Below are positions 17,051 through 25,689 of a DNA stretch of 64,000 bases, in pieces (the first letter of the stretch is position 1; every line of letters starts with the position of its first letter). The translations under genes were made by a program, and so were the position numbers. Source of the stretch: Roseococcus pinisoli (GTDB lineage: Bacteria; Pseudomonadota; Alphaproteobacteria; Acetobacterales; Acetobacteraceae). Below the pieces are notes generated by a model. It worked only from the letters and a program-made list of their open reading frames with translations. It searched no databases and was not told the origin of the DNA. The stretch is taken from positions 62,001 through 126,000 of the forward strand of contig NZ_JAHCDA010000002.1 in assembly GCF_018413645.1 (NCBI RefSeq), read 5' to 3'.

Positions 17051-18502
17051 ATGATGACGCGTTCATCAGAAACGCGCGCCACGCTGGCGCCGGGCATCGT
17101 CCCGGCGCATGTTGCGGGCATGCAGCCCGTCTCACGCCGCGGCGCCCTGAAGGGCGCTGCCGCAACCCTCGCCGCGCCGGCGCTCCCCGCCCTCGCGCAG
17201 ACTCCCACCGCCTCGCCGCCGCCGCGCCGCCTGGACCAGCCGCTCTTCGGCGCGGTGTCCTGGACGCTGGGCAATGGCCTTCGGGTCGTGCTGGCCGAGA
17301 ATCGCCGCGCCCCCGTCGCCGCCCATTACCTCTTCGCCTCGGCCGGCGCCGGCGAGGACCCGGCCGGCAAGTCGGGCGTGGCGCATTTCCTCGAGCACAT
17401 GATGTTCAAGGGCAGCCCGAACATCCCCTCGGGCGCCTTCAGCCACACGGTCGCGCGCGAGGGTGGGCAGGACAACGCCTTCACCAGCCGGGACGTGACG
17501 GCCTACTACCAGATCGTCGAGGCCTCGCGCCTGCCGCTTATGATGCGGATGGAATCCGATCGTCTGCGCACGCCCCTGATCCCTGCCGACGAGCTCGAAT
17601 CCGAGCGCGGCGTGGTGCTCGAGGAGCGCCGCTCCCGCACCGACGCGGTTCCCCGCGGCCGCTTCCGCGAGGCCTTCGACGCCGCCATGTGGGGGCGCGA
17701 GCATTGGCGCGGCCGCCCGCTGATCGGCTGGGAGGACGAGATCCGCGCGATCACCCGGCAGGACCTGGTGGACTTCCACAACCTGCACTACGCGCCGGCC
17801 AATTGCGTGCTGGTCGTGGCGGGCGACGTCCGCGAGGCCGATCTGCGCCGCTGGGCCGACGAGTTCTACGCCCCCATCCCGACCCGGCCCGCGCCGCCGC
17901 GTAACCGCGCGCCGCTTGCCAGCTCGGCACCGGAATCCCGGATCGAGAGCCGTGATCCGGCCGTTCGGGAATCCAGCTTCCTCAAGACCTTTGCCGCCCC
18001 TTCTGCCACATGGGGTGAGAAGAGCTCGGTCGATCCGCTCGAGGTCGTGGCCCATCTGCTCGGCGGCGGCACGGGCTCGCGCCTGCACAAGGCGCTGGTT
18101 GAGACCGGCCTCGCGGTCGGTGCGGGCGCCGGATATGACGGCGACACGGTCGGTGTTGGCACCTTCGGCGTCTATGCGACCCCGCGCCAGGGCGTGGAAA
18201 CCGCCCGGATCGAGCAGGCGATCGAGGCCGTGCTGACGGACCTCGTGCAGCAGGGCGCCTCGGAAGAGGAGGTGCGCCGCGGCATCCGGCAGCAGACGGC
18301 GGGCTCGCTGCTCGCGCTGGACGGGCTGGGCGCCGCGCCGCGCCTGCTGGGCGGCGCGCTGGCGATCGGCCTGCCCCTCGACTTCGTGGAGCATTGGCCG
18401 AAGCGGATGGCCGAGGTGACGCGCGACCAGGTGAACGCCGCCGCGCGCGCCGTCCTGGCCGATCCGAAGATCGCCACCGCCGGCTGGCTGCTGCCGGCAT
18501 GA
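17051..18502 (+). CDS. M16 zinc peptidase (catalytic member of a pair)
   Basis: 483 residues (an internal ATG at 17120 would give 460). A twin-arginine-like export signal, SRRGALKGAAATLAAPALPA, starts near residue 28. The inverted zinc site HFLEH (HxxEH) is intact, with the distal Glu in ESERGVVLEERR. Family M16B, related to mitochondrial processing peptidase and PqqF-type proteases. The next gene encodes a non-catalytic M16 protein, so the active form is expected to be a periplasmic heterodimer. Confidence 0.92.
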   Translation: MMTRSSETRATLAPGIVPAHVAGMQPVSRRGALKGAAATLAAPALPALAQTPTASPPPRRLDQPLFGAVSWTLGNGLRVVLAENRRAPVAAHYLFASAGAGEDPAGKSGVAHFLEHMMFKGSPNIPSGAFSHTVAREGGQDNAFTSRDVTAYYQIVEASRLPLMMRMESDRLRTPLIPADELESERGVVLEERRSRTDAVPRGRFREAFDAAMWGREHWRGRPLIGWEDEIRAITRQDLVDFHNLHYAPANCVLVVAGDVREADLRRWADEFYAPIPTRPAPPRNRAPLASSAPESRIESRDPAVRESSFLKTFAAPSATWGEKSSVDPLEVVAHLLGGGTGSRLHKALVETGLAVGAGAGYDGDTVGVGTFGVYATPRQGVETARIEQAIEAVLTDLVQQGASEEEVRRGIRQQTAGSLLALDGLGAAPRLLGGALAIGLPLDFVEHWPKRMAEVTRDQVNAAARAVLADPKIATAGWLLPA

Positions 18503-18548
18503 TGATTTCCGCGCTCACGACGTCCTTTTGCCCCGGATGGATCCTGCG

Positions 18549-19829
18549 ATGACCGACACCCTTTTCGGCGTCGAGCTGCCGCCGCGCCGTGGCTTTTCCG
18601 TGCCCATCCAGGTCGTGGAGCAGGGCGGCATCACCGCCTGGCTGGTCGAGGACCATTCGGTGCCGGTGGTCTCGCTCGCCTGGGCCTGGCCGCAGGGTGC
18701 GGCCGCCGATCCGGTCGGGAAGGAGGGGCTGGCCAGCATCTCCGCCGCCATGCTCAGCGAGGGCGCCGGCGACCTCGACAATGTCGGCTTCGCCGATGCG
18801 CTGCGCGACGAGGGCATTGACCTCTCCTTCAGCGGCGGGCGCGACAGCTTCGAGGGCAGCTTCCGCACGCTCACCGACGCGCTGCCCGAGGCCGTGCGTC
18901 TCGCGCAGCTGGCCATGACGCGGCCCCGCCTGGATGCCGAGGCGCTCGGCCGCGTCCGGGCCCGCGCGCTGCTGGCCTCCCGTCAGTCGCTGGAGACGCC
19001 GGCCGGGCTGGCCCGCCGGGCCTTCTGGGAGGCCGGCTTCCCCGGCTTCAGCGCCGGCCGCCTCTCCACGCCGGACAGCATCAACGCGATCACGCAGGAG
19101 GACATCCGCGCCTGCCTCGCCGCCCAGGTGACGCGCGGCAGGCTGCTCGTCGCGGCCTCGGGCGCCATCGATGCGGCGGGGCTGCGCCGCCTGCTGGGCG
19201 AGCTTTTCGGCGCGCTGCCGGAGGGCACGCTGGCGGCCACCCCGCCGCTGCCCGCCCTGGCGAGCTTCGGGATTACGCAGCGGCCCAAGGCCGCCCCGCA
19301 ATCCACGCTGGTCTTCGGCCAGGACGGGCTGCTGCCGATCGATCCGGGCTGGGAGTCCTTCCAGGTGGCGCTGCGCATCCTGGCGGGCGGCGGCTTCACG
19401 AGCCGGCTGATGAAGTCGGTGCGCGAGGAGCGCGGCCTTACCTACGGCATCGGCGCCGGGCTCGACCTCCTCTTCGGGCGCGCCATCGTGGTGGGCCAGG
19501 TGCAGACGGCCAATGCCAGCGTCGGCGAGGTCTGGAACCTGATCCGGGCCGCCTGGCGCGAGATGGCGGCCAATGGGCCGACCGAGGCCGAGGTGGCCGA
19601 TGCGCTGGCCTTTCTCGGAGGTTCGCTGCCGCTGCAGTTCACCGACAGCCGGCGCACCGCGAACCTGCTGCTCAACCTGCGGCAGACCGGCCGTGCGCCG
19701 GAATGGCTCGCCGGCCGCCCGGCGCGACTGGCGGCGATCGACCGGACGAAGGTCGCCGAGGCGGCAGCGCGGGTGCTGAAGCCCGACGGGCTGGTGCTGG
19801 CCGTGGCCGGGGAGCCGGTCGGCCTGTAA
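18549..19829 (+). CDS. M16 peptidase-like protein without zinc site (partner subunit)
   Basis: 426 residues from ATG 18549; ATG 18537 and TTG 18528 are in-frame alternatives. Full M16 fold, but the HxxEH site is replaced (ASISAAMLSEGAGD), so it cannot bind the catalytic zinc. The C-terminal RLMKSVREERGLTYGIGAG, carrying the Arg/Tyr pair that holds the substrate in the active partner, is retained. This is the usual division of labour in bacterial M16B pairs. No signal peptide is visible from any plausible start, which is odd if the partner is exported. Confidence 0.88.
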   Translation: MTDTLFGVELPPRRGFSVPIQVVEQGGITAWLVEDHSVPVVSLAWAWPQGAAADPVGKEGLASISAAMLSEGAGDLDNVGFADALRDEGIDLSFSGGRDSFEGSFRTLTDALPEAVRLAQLAMTRPRLDAEALGRVRARALLASRQSLETPAGLARRAFWEAGFPGFSAGRLSTPDSINAITQEDIRACLAAQVTRGRLLVAASGAIDAAGLRRLLGELFGALPEGTLAATPPLPALASFGITQRPKAAPQSTLVFGQDGLLPIDPGWESFQVALRILAGGGFTSRLMKSVREERGLTYGIGAGLDLLFGRAIVVGQVQTANASVGEVWNLIRAAWREMAANGPTEAEVADALAFLGGSLPLQFTDSRRTANLLLNLRQTGRAPEWLAGRPARLAAIDRTKVAEAAARVLKPDGLVLAVAGEPVGL

Positions 19830-19886
19830 AGACCGCTGAATCAAAGCGGATTTCACGGCTCGGCGATCGGCTGTTAACGTTGCCCG

Positions 19887-21530
19887 ATGACGTTTGATGG
19901 ATCGGGCATGAGCGATTCGAAATTGGAAGCCGCCTGGGCTCGGATTGAGAGCCTGGCGGCCGCCCCGGAAGCGAAGACGATCCGGGCCCTCTTCAAGGCG
20001 GATCCGGATCGCTTCGCCAATTTCTCGCAACGCGGTGCGGGCCTGCTGCTCGACCGCTCCAAGACTTCCGTCTCGCCCGAAGTGCAGGCGGCGCTGCTCG
20101 ACCTCGCGGTCGCCGCCGATGTCGAGGGCAAGCGGGCGCTGATGGCCTCGGGCGGCATCGCCAACCCGACCGAGCGCCGCGCCGTGCTGCACATGGCGCT
20201 GCGCAGCCAGCTTCCCGAGGCGCCGGAGGCCTGTGCCGAGGCGCGCGCCACGCTGGAGCGCATGCGCGAATTCACGGAAGCCGTGCATCGCGGCGAGCTT
20301 CGCGGCGCGACCAACCAGCGCTTCGACACCGTGCTGAACATCGGCATCGGTGGCTCCGATCTGGGGCCCGTCATGGTCGGCCGCGCCCTCTGGCGCGCGG
20401 GTGATCCGATGCGGCCCATCCATCTGGGCAATGTGGACGGCCATGGCTGGGAGACGGTGCTCCCGATGCTGGATCCACGGCGCACCCTGGTCCTGGTCAG
20501 CTCAAAGACCTTCACTACCCAGGAGACCATGGCCAATGCCCACCTGGTGAAGCGGTGGATGGAGGCGAGCGTAGGGCCGGCGGGGGCGCTGCAGCATTTC
20601 GTCGCTCTCTCCACCAACCTGAAGGCCACGGCGGCCTTCGGTATCGCGGATGATCATGTCTTCCCCTTCCACGACTGGGTGGGGGGGCGTTTCTCGCTCT
20701 GGTCGGCGATCGGGCTCTCGCTCGCGCTCTCGCTGGGCTGGGACCGCTTCCAGGCGCTGCTCGACGGCGCGGCGGCGATGGACAGCCACTTCCTCGAAAC
20801 GCCGATGGATCAGAACCTGCCGATCCTGCTGGCGCTGACCGAGGTCTGGCACGTGAACGGGCTGGGCCTGAACCGGCGGGCGGTGCTGCCCTATGACGAG
20901 CGCCTGCGGCGGCTGCCGGCCCATCTGCAGCAGCTGGAGATGGAGAGCCTCGGCAAGCGGGTGACGGTGGCGGGGGCGCCCGTGCGGCGCGCCACCGGCC
21001 CCGTGGTCTTCGGCGAGCCCGGCACCTCGGCGCAGCACAGCTTCATGCAGCTGGTCCATCAGGGGCCGAAGCCGGTGCCGGTCGATTTCATCCTGATCGC
21101 CCGTCCCGACCATCGGCATATCGAGAACCACCGCATCCTGCTCGCCAACGGCCTCGCGCAGTCCGAGGCGCTGCTGACCGGCCGTAATGCGGAGGAGGTC
21201 GTCGCCGACATGCGGGCGGCCGGTGCCGACGAGGAGACCATCGCGCGGCTGGTGCCGCACAAGATCTTCCCGGGCGACCGGCCCTCGGTGACGATCCTGA
21301 TGCCGCATCTCGACCCCTTCACGCTGGGGGCGCTGATCGCGCTCTACGAGCACAAGGTCTTCACGCTCGGCGCGCTCTGGAACATCAACCCCTTCGACCA
21401 ATGGGGAGTGGAGCTGGGCAAAGTGCTGGCGACGCCGCTGGTGCGCGAGCTGGAGGCCGGCGTGCCGGGCGCGGATCACGACGGCTCGACGGCCGGCCTG
21501 CTGGCCGAGCTCCTGCGGCTGCAGGGCTGA
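19887..21530 (+). CDS. pgi: Glucose-6-phosphate isomerase
   Basis: 547 residues (540 if the ATG at 19908 is used). Interconverts glucose-6-phosphate and fructose-6-phosphate. Seen: GIGGSDLGPVMVGRAL, VSSKTFTTQETM (sugar-phosphate loop), FGEPGTSAQHSF and the C-terminal ALWNINPFDQWGVELGK signature. Length fits the long bacterial/eukaryotic type. Confidence 0.96.
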   Translation: MTFDGSGMSDSKLEAAWARIESLAAAPEAKTIRALFKADPDRFANFSQRGAGLLLDRSKTSVSPEVQAALLDLAVAADVEGKRALMASGGIANPTERRAVLHMALRSQLPEAPEACAEARATLERMREFTEAVHRGELRGATNQRFDTVLNIGIGGSDLGPVMVGRALWRAGDPMRPIHLGNVDGHGWETVLPMLDPRRTLVLVSSKTFTTQETMANAHLVKRWMEASVGPAGALQHFVALSTNLKATAAFGIADDHVFPFHDWVGGRFSLWSAIGLSLALSLGWDRFQALLDGAAAMDSHFLETPMDQNLPILLALTEVWHVNGLGLNRRAVLPYDERLRRLPAHLQQLEMESLGKRVTVAGAPVRRATGPVVFGEPGTSAQHSFMQLVHQGPKPVPVDFILIARPDHRHIENHRILLANGLAQSEALLTGRNAEEVVADMRAAGADEETIARLVPHKIFPGDRPSVTILMPHLDPFTLGALIALYEHKVFTLGALWNINPFDQWGVELGKVLATPLVRELEAGVPGADHDGSTAGLLAELLRLQG

Positions 21531-21536
21531 TCGCGC

Positions 21537-22088
21537 ATGGCCCCGACCGAGCGCGAGAAGATGCTGGCGGGGGAGCTCTACAACGCCGCCGATCCGGAGC
21601 TGCAGGTCGAGCTCCGGGCCAATGAGGCCTGGCTCGTGCGCTACAACGCCGCGGCGGCCGGCACCTCCGCGCTCCGCCTCGCCTTATTGCGGGAGCGGCT
21701 GGGCGAGGTGGGGGAGGGTGCCGCCATCCGTCCGCCCTTTTATTGCGATTACGGCTGGAACATCCGCCTCGGCGCCGGGGTCTTTCTCAACTTTAACTGC
21801 GTGATCCTGGATGTGGTGCCGGTCACGATCGGGGCGCGGACCCTGATCGGACCCGGTGTGCAGCTGCTGGCGGCCGACCATCCGCGCGACGCGGCGACGC
21901 GCGCGACCGGGCTGGAATCCGGCCGGCCGATCCATATCGGCGCCGATGTCTGGATCGGCGGCGGCGCGCTGATCCTGCCGGGCGTGACCATCGGCGACGG
22001 GGCCGTCATCGGCGCGGGCGCCGTGGTGACGCGCGACGTGCCCGCGGGCGCTACCGCCGTCGGCAACCCCGCCCGCCTCAGGGGCTGA
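21537..22088 (+). CDS. Sugar O-acetyltransferase, maltose/galactoside acetyltransferase type
   Basis: 183 residues. N-terminal Mac domain (EKMLAGELYNAADPEL), then left-handed beta-helix hexapeptide repeats ending in the acetyltransferase signature IHIGADVWIGGGALILPGVTIGDGAVIGAGAVVTRDV (read here in two overlapping parts). Catalytic His in AADHPRD. It transfers acetyl from acetyl-CoA to a sugar hydroxyl; the real acceptor is unknown. Its last 11 bases overlap the convergent DUF2239 gene. Confidence 0.9.
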   Translation: MAPTEREKMLAGELYNAADPELQVELRANEAWLVRYNAAAAGTSALRLALLRERLGEVGEGAAIRPPFYCDYGWNIRLGAGVFLNFNCVILDVVPVTIGARTLIGPGVQLLAADHPRDAATRATGLESGRPIHIGADVWIGGGALILPGVTIGDGAVIGAGAVVTRDVPAGATAVGNPARLRG

Positions 22089-22623
22089 CTGGCGGGAAGG
22101 CCAGCCGCGTGACGTAGTCGCGGATATCGGCGGGCCAGCCCTCGACCTCCGCCCCGAAGCGCCCGGCCTCGTCGGCATAGAGGGCGCGCAGGGCCTCCTC
22201 GAAGCCCGGCAGATCGCCGGCCAGTGCCGTCATCGCGCGATAGGCGACCTCCTGTGCGCCGCGCCGGCTGTTCGCGCCCTTCAGGCGGGCCTCCTCCACC
22301 AGGCGGCGCAGCGTCACCGAGGGGCCGCCCGGCTGGGCCGCCAGCCATTCCCAATGCCGGGGTAGCAGCGTGACCTCACGCCCCGTGACGCCGAGCCTGG
22401 GGCGTCCCCGCTCGCGGGGCGGAGGGGCGAGCCGCGCGGTGAGCTCGGCCGGCGTGCCGCGCAGGTCGAGGTCGATGGCCCGGCCGGTCCGGTCATCGAG
22501 CACGAGGACCGTGCCCTGCGGTTCGGCCGCGGCCTGCAGGCGCAGCGCCACCTCGAGGAGCGGGCCGGCGGCGACGAGGCGGGCGCCGGCAAAGGCGGCG
22601 CAGGTGACGGGGCTATCGTCCAT
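22078..22623 (-). CDS. DUF2239 family protein
   Basis: 181 residues, cytosolic. The conserved features VLDDRTGRAIDLDLRGT, GRPRLGVTGREVTLLPRHWEWLAAQPGGPSVTLRRLVEEAR and AYRAMTALAGDLPGFEEALRALYA match DUF2239, a family of unknown function whose central part resembles a ribbon-helix-helix-like or regulatory segment (inference). Its promoter sits inside an unusual palindrome (see 22648-22694), so it could be an autoregulator. Confidence 0.85.
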   Translation of the reverse strand: MDDSPVTCAAFAGARLVAAGPLLEVALRLQAAAEPQGTVLVLDDRTGRAIDLDLRGTPAELTARLAPPPRERGRPRLGVTGREVTLLPRHWEWLAAQPGGPSVTLRRLVEEARLKGANSRRGAQEVAYRAMTALAGDLPGFEEALRALYADEAGRFGAEVEGWPADIRDYVTRLAFPPVSP

Positions 22624-22647
22624 GATCTGGATTCCAAAATGCGGGAT

Positions 22648-22694
22648 ATTTATACCACGGTAAAATTAACGGTCAATTTTGCCTTGGTATAAAT
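22648..22694. promoter_or_regulatory. Palindromic divergent promoter/operator between the DUF2239 gene and mutL
   Basis: Two 20-bp arms (22648-22667 and 22675-22694) are inverted repeats with 18 of 20 matches around a 7-bp spacer, in an AT-rich island within GC-rich sequence. On the minus strand TTGACC (22676-22671) and TATAAA (22654-22649) are spaced by 16 bp, a good sigma70 promoter for the DUF2239 gene. The symmetry also gives TTAACG/TATAAA pointing toward mutL. Each arm contains a TACC-NN-GGTA-like core (22653-22662, 22680-22689). Confidence 0.7.
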
Positions 22695-22747
22695 TGCACC
22701 GGCGCACCTTCATGGTTTTCGCACCGTCCCGGCCCTAGAATGCCGCC

Positions 22748-24502
22748 GTGACCATCCGACTCCTGTCCCCCACTACCGCCAACCGCATCGCCGCCGGCGA
22801 GGTGGTCGAGCGCCCCGCCGCCGTCGTGAAGGAACTGGTCGAGAACGCCCTCGACGCCGGGGCCCGCCACATCCGCGTGGCCCTGGAGGAGGGCGGCATC
22901 GGCCGCGTCCTGGTCGAGGATGACGGCCAGGGCATCCCCGAGGCGGAGCTGGCGCTGGCCGTCGAGCGGCATGCCACCTCCAAGCTGCCGGAGGAGGCGA
23001 TGCTCTTCGCCATCGGCACGCTGGGCTTCCGGGGGGAGGCGCTGCCCTCCATCGGCGCGGTGGCGCGGCTTTCCGTGACCTCCCGCGTGCCGGGGGGCGA
23101 GGCGCATGTCGTGACCGTCGAGGGCGGGCGGAAATCCGCGGTGCGGCCGGCCTCCGGCGCGCCGGGCACGCGGGTCGAGGTGCTGGACCTCTTCTTCGCC
23201 ACGCCCGCGCGGCGCAAGTTCCTGCGGACGCCGCGTGCGGAGGCCGATGCCGCGCTCGACGCGCTGCGCCGCCTGGCGCTGGCCTGGCCGGAGGTGGGCT
23301 TCGAGGCGACGCTGGACGGCCGCGCCGTGCTGAACCTGGCGCCGGCCAAGCGCGAGACGCGCCTGCGGGATCTGCTGGGCACCGACTTCGCCGCGGCGTC
23401 CCTGCCGGTGGAAGGGGGCGGGGCTGATTCGCTCGTCATCGCCGGGCTTGCCGGCGGGCCGGCCTTCACCAAGGCGACGGCGACGGACCAGCATTTCGTG
23501 GTGAACCGCCGGCCGGTCCGTGACCCGCTGCTGCGCACCGCGCTGCGCGTCGCCTATCGGGAGGTGATGACGCCGGGCCGCCACCCCGTGGCCGCGCTCT
23601 TCCTGGAGCTGCCGCCCGACGAGGTGGATGTGAACGTGCATCCGATGAAGACGGAGCTGCGCTTCCGCGACGGCAATATGGTGCGCGGCGCCGTGATCTC
23701 CGCGCTGCGGCGCGCCCTGGGCCAGGGCATCGGCCAGGCCAACGGCTTCGGCCAGGCGATGGGCGACGCGCCGGCAAGGGGCATGGGCTATGCCGGTCCC
23801 GCGCGGCTTTCCTTCCCGACGTCCGCGCCCTACCGGCCCCGCGGTTTCGCGGAAGCCCCGCTGCCGCTGGCCTTCGCGCCGCCGCCGCCCCGCGAACCGC
23901 CGCCGCCCACGCCCGTACCGGAGGACCACCCGCTGGGGCGTGCCCTGGCGCAGGTGCTGGAGACCTACATCCTGGCCGAGGCGCCGGACGGCGCGCTCAT
24001 CCTCGTCGACCAGCATGCGGCGCATGAGCGGCTGACGCATGAGCGCCTGTCCGAGGAGATGCATGCCGGAGGCATCCGCGCCCAGCCGCTGCTGCTGCCC
24101 GCCGTGGTGGAGCTGCCCCAGGCGCACCGGCTGACGGAAGCCGCGCCGGAGCTGGCGAAGCTCGGCCTGGAGCTGGAGGGTTTCGGCCCCGGAGCGGTGC
24201 TGGTCCGGTCCATGCCGGCCGTCCTCGGCGCGCCCGATCCCGCGCCGTTGCTGCGCGACCTAGCCGAGGAGCTGACCGAAAGCGGGGAAGGGGTGTCGCT
24301 GGCCTTGCGGCTGGATGCCGCCATTGCTCGGCTGGCCTGCCATGGCAGCATCCGCGCCGGCCGCCGCCTCACGCCGGCTGAGATGGACGCCCTGCTGCGC
24401 GCCATGGAACGCACGCCGCGCGCCGCCACCTGCAGCCATGGCCGGCCGACCTTCCTGAAGCTCGGCCAGACGGAATTCGCCCGGCTCTTCGGACGAAGCT
24501 GA
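22748..24502 (+). CDS. mutL: DNA mismatch repair protein MutL
   Basis: 584 residues from GTG. N-terminal GHKL ATPase: IAAGEVVERPAAVVKELVENALDAG, DDGQGI and GFRGEALPSI. A Pro-rich linker (about 375-395) leads to the C-terminal dimerisation/endonuclease domain, which retains DQHAAHERLTHERL (metal-binding endonuclease motif), ACHGSIRAGRRL and CSHGRP. It is therefore an endonuclease-type MutL that nicks the error strand after MutS recognition. mutS is not in the window. Ends 9 bp from the convergent lipoprotein gene. Confidence 0.96.
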   Translation: MTIRLLSPTTANRIAAGEVVERPAAVVKELVENALDAGARHIRVALEEGGIGRVLVEDDGQGIPEAELALAVERHATSKLPEEAMLFAIGTLGFRGEALPSIGAVARLSVTSRVPGGEAHVVTVEGGRKSAVRPASGAPGTRVEVLDLFFATPARRKFLRTPRAEADAALDALRRLALAWPEVGFEATLDGRAVLNLAPAKRETRLRDLLGTDFAAASLPVEGGGADSLVIAGLAGGPAFTKATATDQHFVVNRRPVRDPLLRTALRVAYREVMTPGRHPVAALFLELPPDEVDVNVHPMKTELRFRDGNMVRGAVISALRRALGQGIGQANGFGQAMGDAPARGMGYAGPARLSFPTSAPYRPRGFAEAPLPLAFAPPPPREPPPPTPVPEDHPLGRALAQVLETYILAEAPDGALILVDQHAAHERLTHERLSEEMHAGGIRAQPLLLPAVVELPQAHRLTEAAPELAKLGLELEGFGPGAVLVRSMPAVLGAPDPAPLLRDLAEELTESGEGVSLALRLDAAIARLACHGSIRAGRRLTPAEMDALLRAMERTPRAATCSHGRPTFLKLGQTEFARLFGRS

Positions 24503-24511
24503 GGGAAGCGC

Positions 24512-25114
24512 CTATCGTCCCGGCAGGCGCGCCGTGACGACGGCCTCGTAGGTCCTGTTCAAGGGGGCCCCGTCGAGGGTGATGTTCAGGCTGTAGGTGA
24601 CGACGAAGCGGCGGGTCGACGCGGAGGATACAGGAACGGCCTCGCCGTCGAGGCGGCGGCGGTTCAGCATGGCATCCTCGATCACATCCTGGTGCCGGGA
24701 CCAGCTTCGCAGGCTCAGGCTTTCGCCAGGGGCCAGGGTGACCGCCCGCCTCTCGACCTCCGCGGGCGCGATCGGCGGCGGCAGCAGCACCGATCCGGCG
24801 CCCGCGCCTTCCTCCCGGACCGCGCTGGAGCGGAAGGCCAGGAAGGCGATGCCACCCGTGGCGTGGGTGACCTGGACAGGCGCGCCGCCAGCATTGGTCA
24901 GGCGGACCTCGCCGACGAAGGCGCCGTGATCGGCCTGCCGATCCGGATCGATGCAGCCCTCGGGCGGCGACAGCAGCACGATGTCGAGCGCGCCGGCGCG
25001 CTCGCGTGCCTGCTCGACGAGGCGCATCTCGCAGGCGGCGGCCGGCGACGTCCCCTCTGTGGCCATGCAGGCGGAGAGGCCGATCGCCGCGAGGAGGACG
25101 AGGCGGCGGGACAA
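24512..25114 (-). CDS. Uncharacterised lipoprotein
   Basis: 200 residues from TTG 25114, with GAGG upstream. The N-terminus LSRRLVLLAAIGLSAC is a short lipoprotein signal with Cys at about 16. The rest is beta-rich without a recognised domain: GAFVGEVRLTNAGGAPVQVTH looks like an immunoglobulin-like strand pattern and the C-terminus ends NRTYEAVVTARLPGR. It is the last gene of a minus-strand operon with rsmD and the rluB-type gene. Function unknown. Confidence 0.65.
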   Translation of the reverse strand: MSRRLVLLAAIGLSACMATEGTSPAAACEMRLVEQARERAGALDIVLLSPPEGCIDPDRQADHGAFVGEVRLTNAGGAPVQVTHATGGIAFLAFRSSAVREEGAGAGSVLLPPPIAPAEVERRAVTLAPGESLSLRSWSRHQDVIEDAMLNRRRLDGEAVPVSSASTRRFVVTYSLNITLDGAPLNRTYEAVVTARLPGR

Positions 25115-25140
25115 GCCGGCCTCAGCCCGCCGTGGCGGCG

Positions 25141-25689
25141 TCAGCCGCGCAGGATAAGCAGCCGTGCCTTGCCATGCGTCCGGTCCTCGATCGTCTCGAA
25201 GCGCGTTTCGGGAACGGCTTCCTTCGCCGCCAGCTCGGTGCAAAGAAGCGCGCCGGGGGCGAACCAGCCGGCGGCGTCCAGGGCTTCGATCGCGACCGTC
25301 AGCAGGCCCGAGCCATAGGGCGGGTCGAGGAAGACGAGGCTGGCCGCCTGCAGGGGGCGCGAGGGCTTCGTCGCGTCGCCGGCGATGACCTGCGCCTCGG
25401 TCGCTCCGCAATTGGCGATATTGGCGCGCAGCGCAGCCAGGGCGGCGCGGTCCTTCTCGAGGAAGGCGGCACGCGCCGCGCCGCGCGAAAGCGCCTCCAG
25501 CCCCAGCGCGCCGGTGCCGGCGAAGGCATCGAGCACCATCGCGCCGTCGACCAGCTCGCGGCCCGCCCAGGGGGCGTGCCAGAGCATGTCGAAGAGCGCC
25601 TGGCGCGCGCGGTCGGAGGTGGGGCGCGTCGCCTCGCCGGGCGGGGCGACCAGCCGCTTGCCCTTCCAGCGGCCCGAGATGATCCGCAT
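25141..25689 (-). CDS. rsmD: 16S rRNA (guanine(966)-N(2))-methyltransferase
   Basis: 182 residues. Opens MRIISGRWKGKRL, with a SAM loop VLDAFAGTGALGLEALSRGA and catalytic DPPY in FLDPPYGSG. Modifies G966 of 16S rRNA. The start codon overlaps the stop of the upstream pseudouridine synthase gene by one base, so the two are translationally coupled. Confidence 0.95.
   Translation of the reverse strand: MRIISGRWKGKRLVAPPGEATRPTSDRARQALFDMLWHAPWAGRELVDGAMVLDAFAGTGALGLEALSRGAARAAFLEKDRAALAALRANIANCGATEAQVIAGDATKPSRPLQAASLVFLDPPYGSGLLTVAIEALDAAGWFAPGALLCTELAAKEAVPETRFETIEDRTHGKARLLILRG

Noticed and set aside
17982-20444. An 820-codon minus-strand open frame over the M16 and pgi genes
   Set aside because: Opposite two well-conserved genes, no family motifs; GC-driven shadow.
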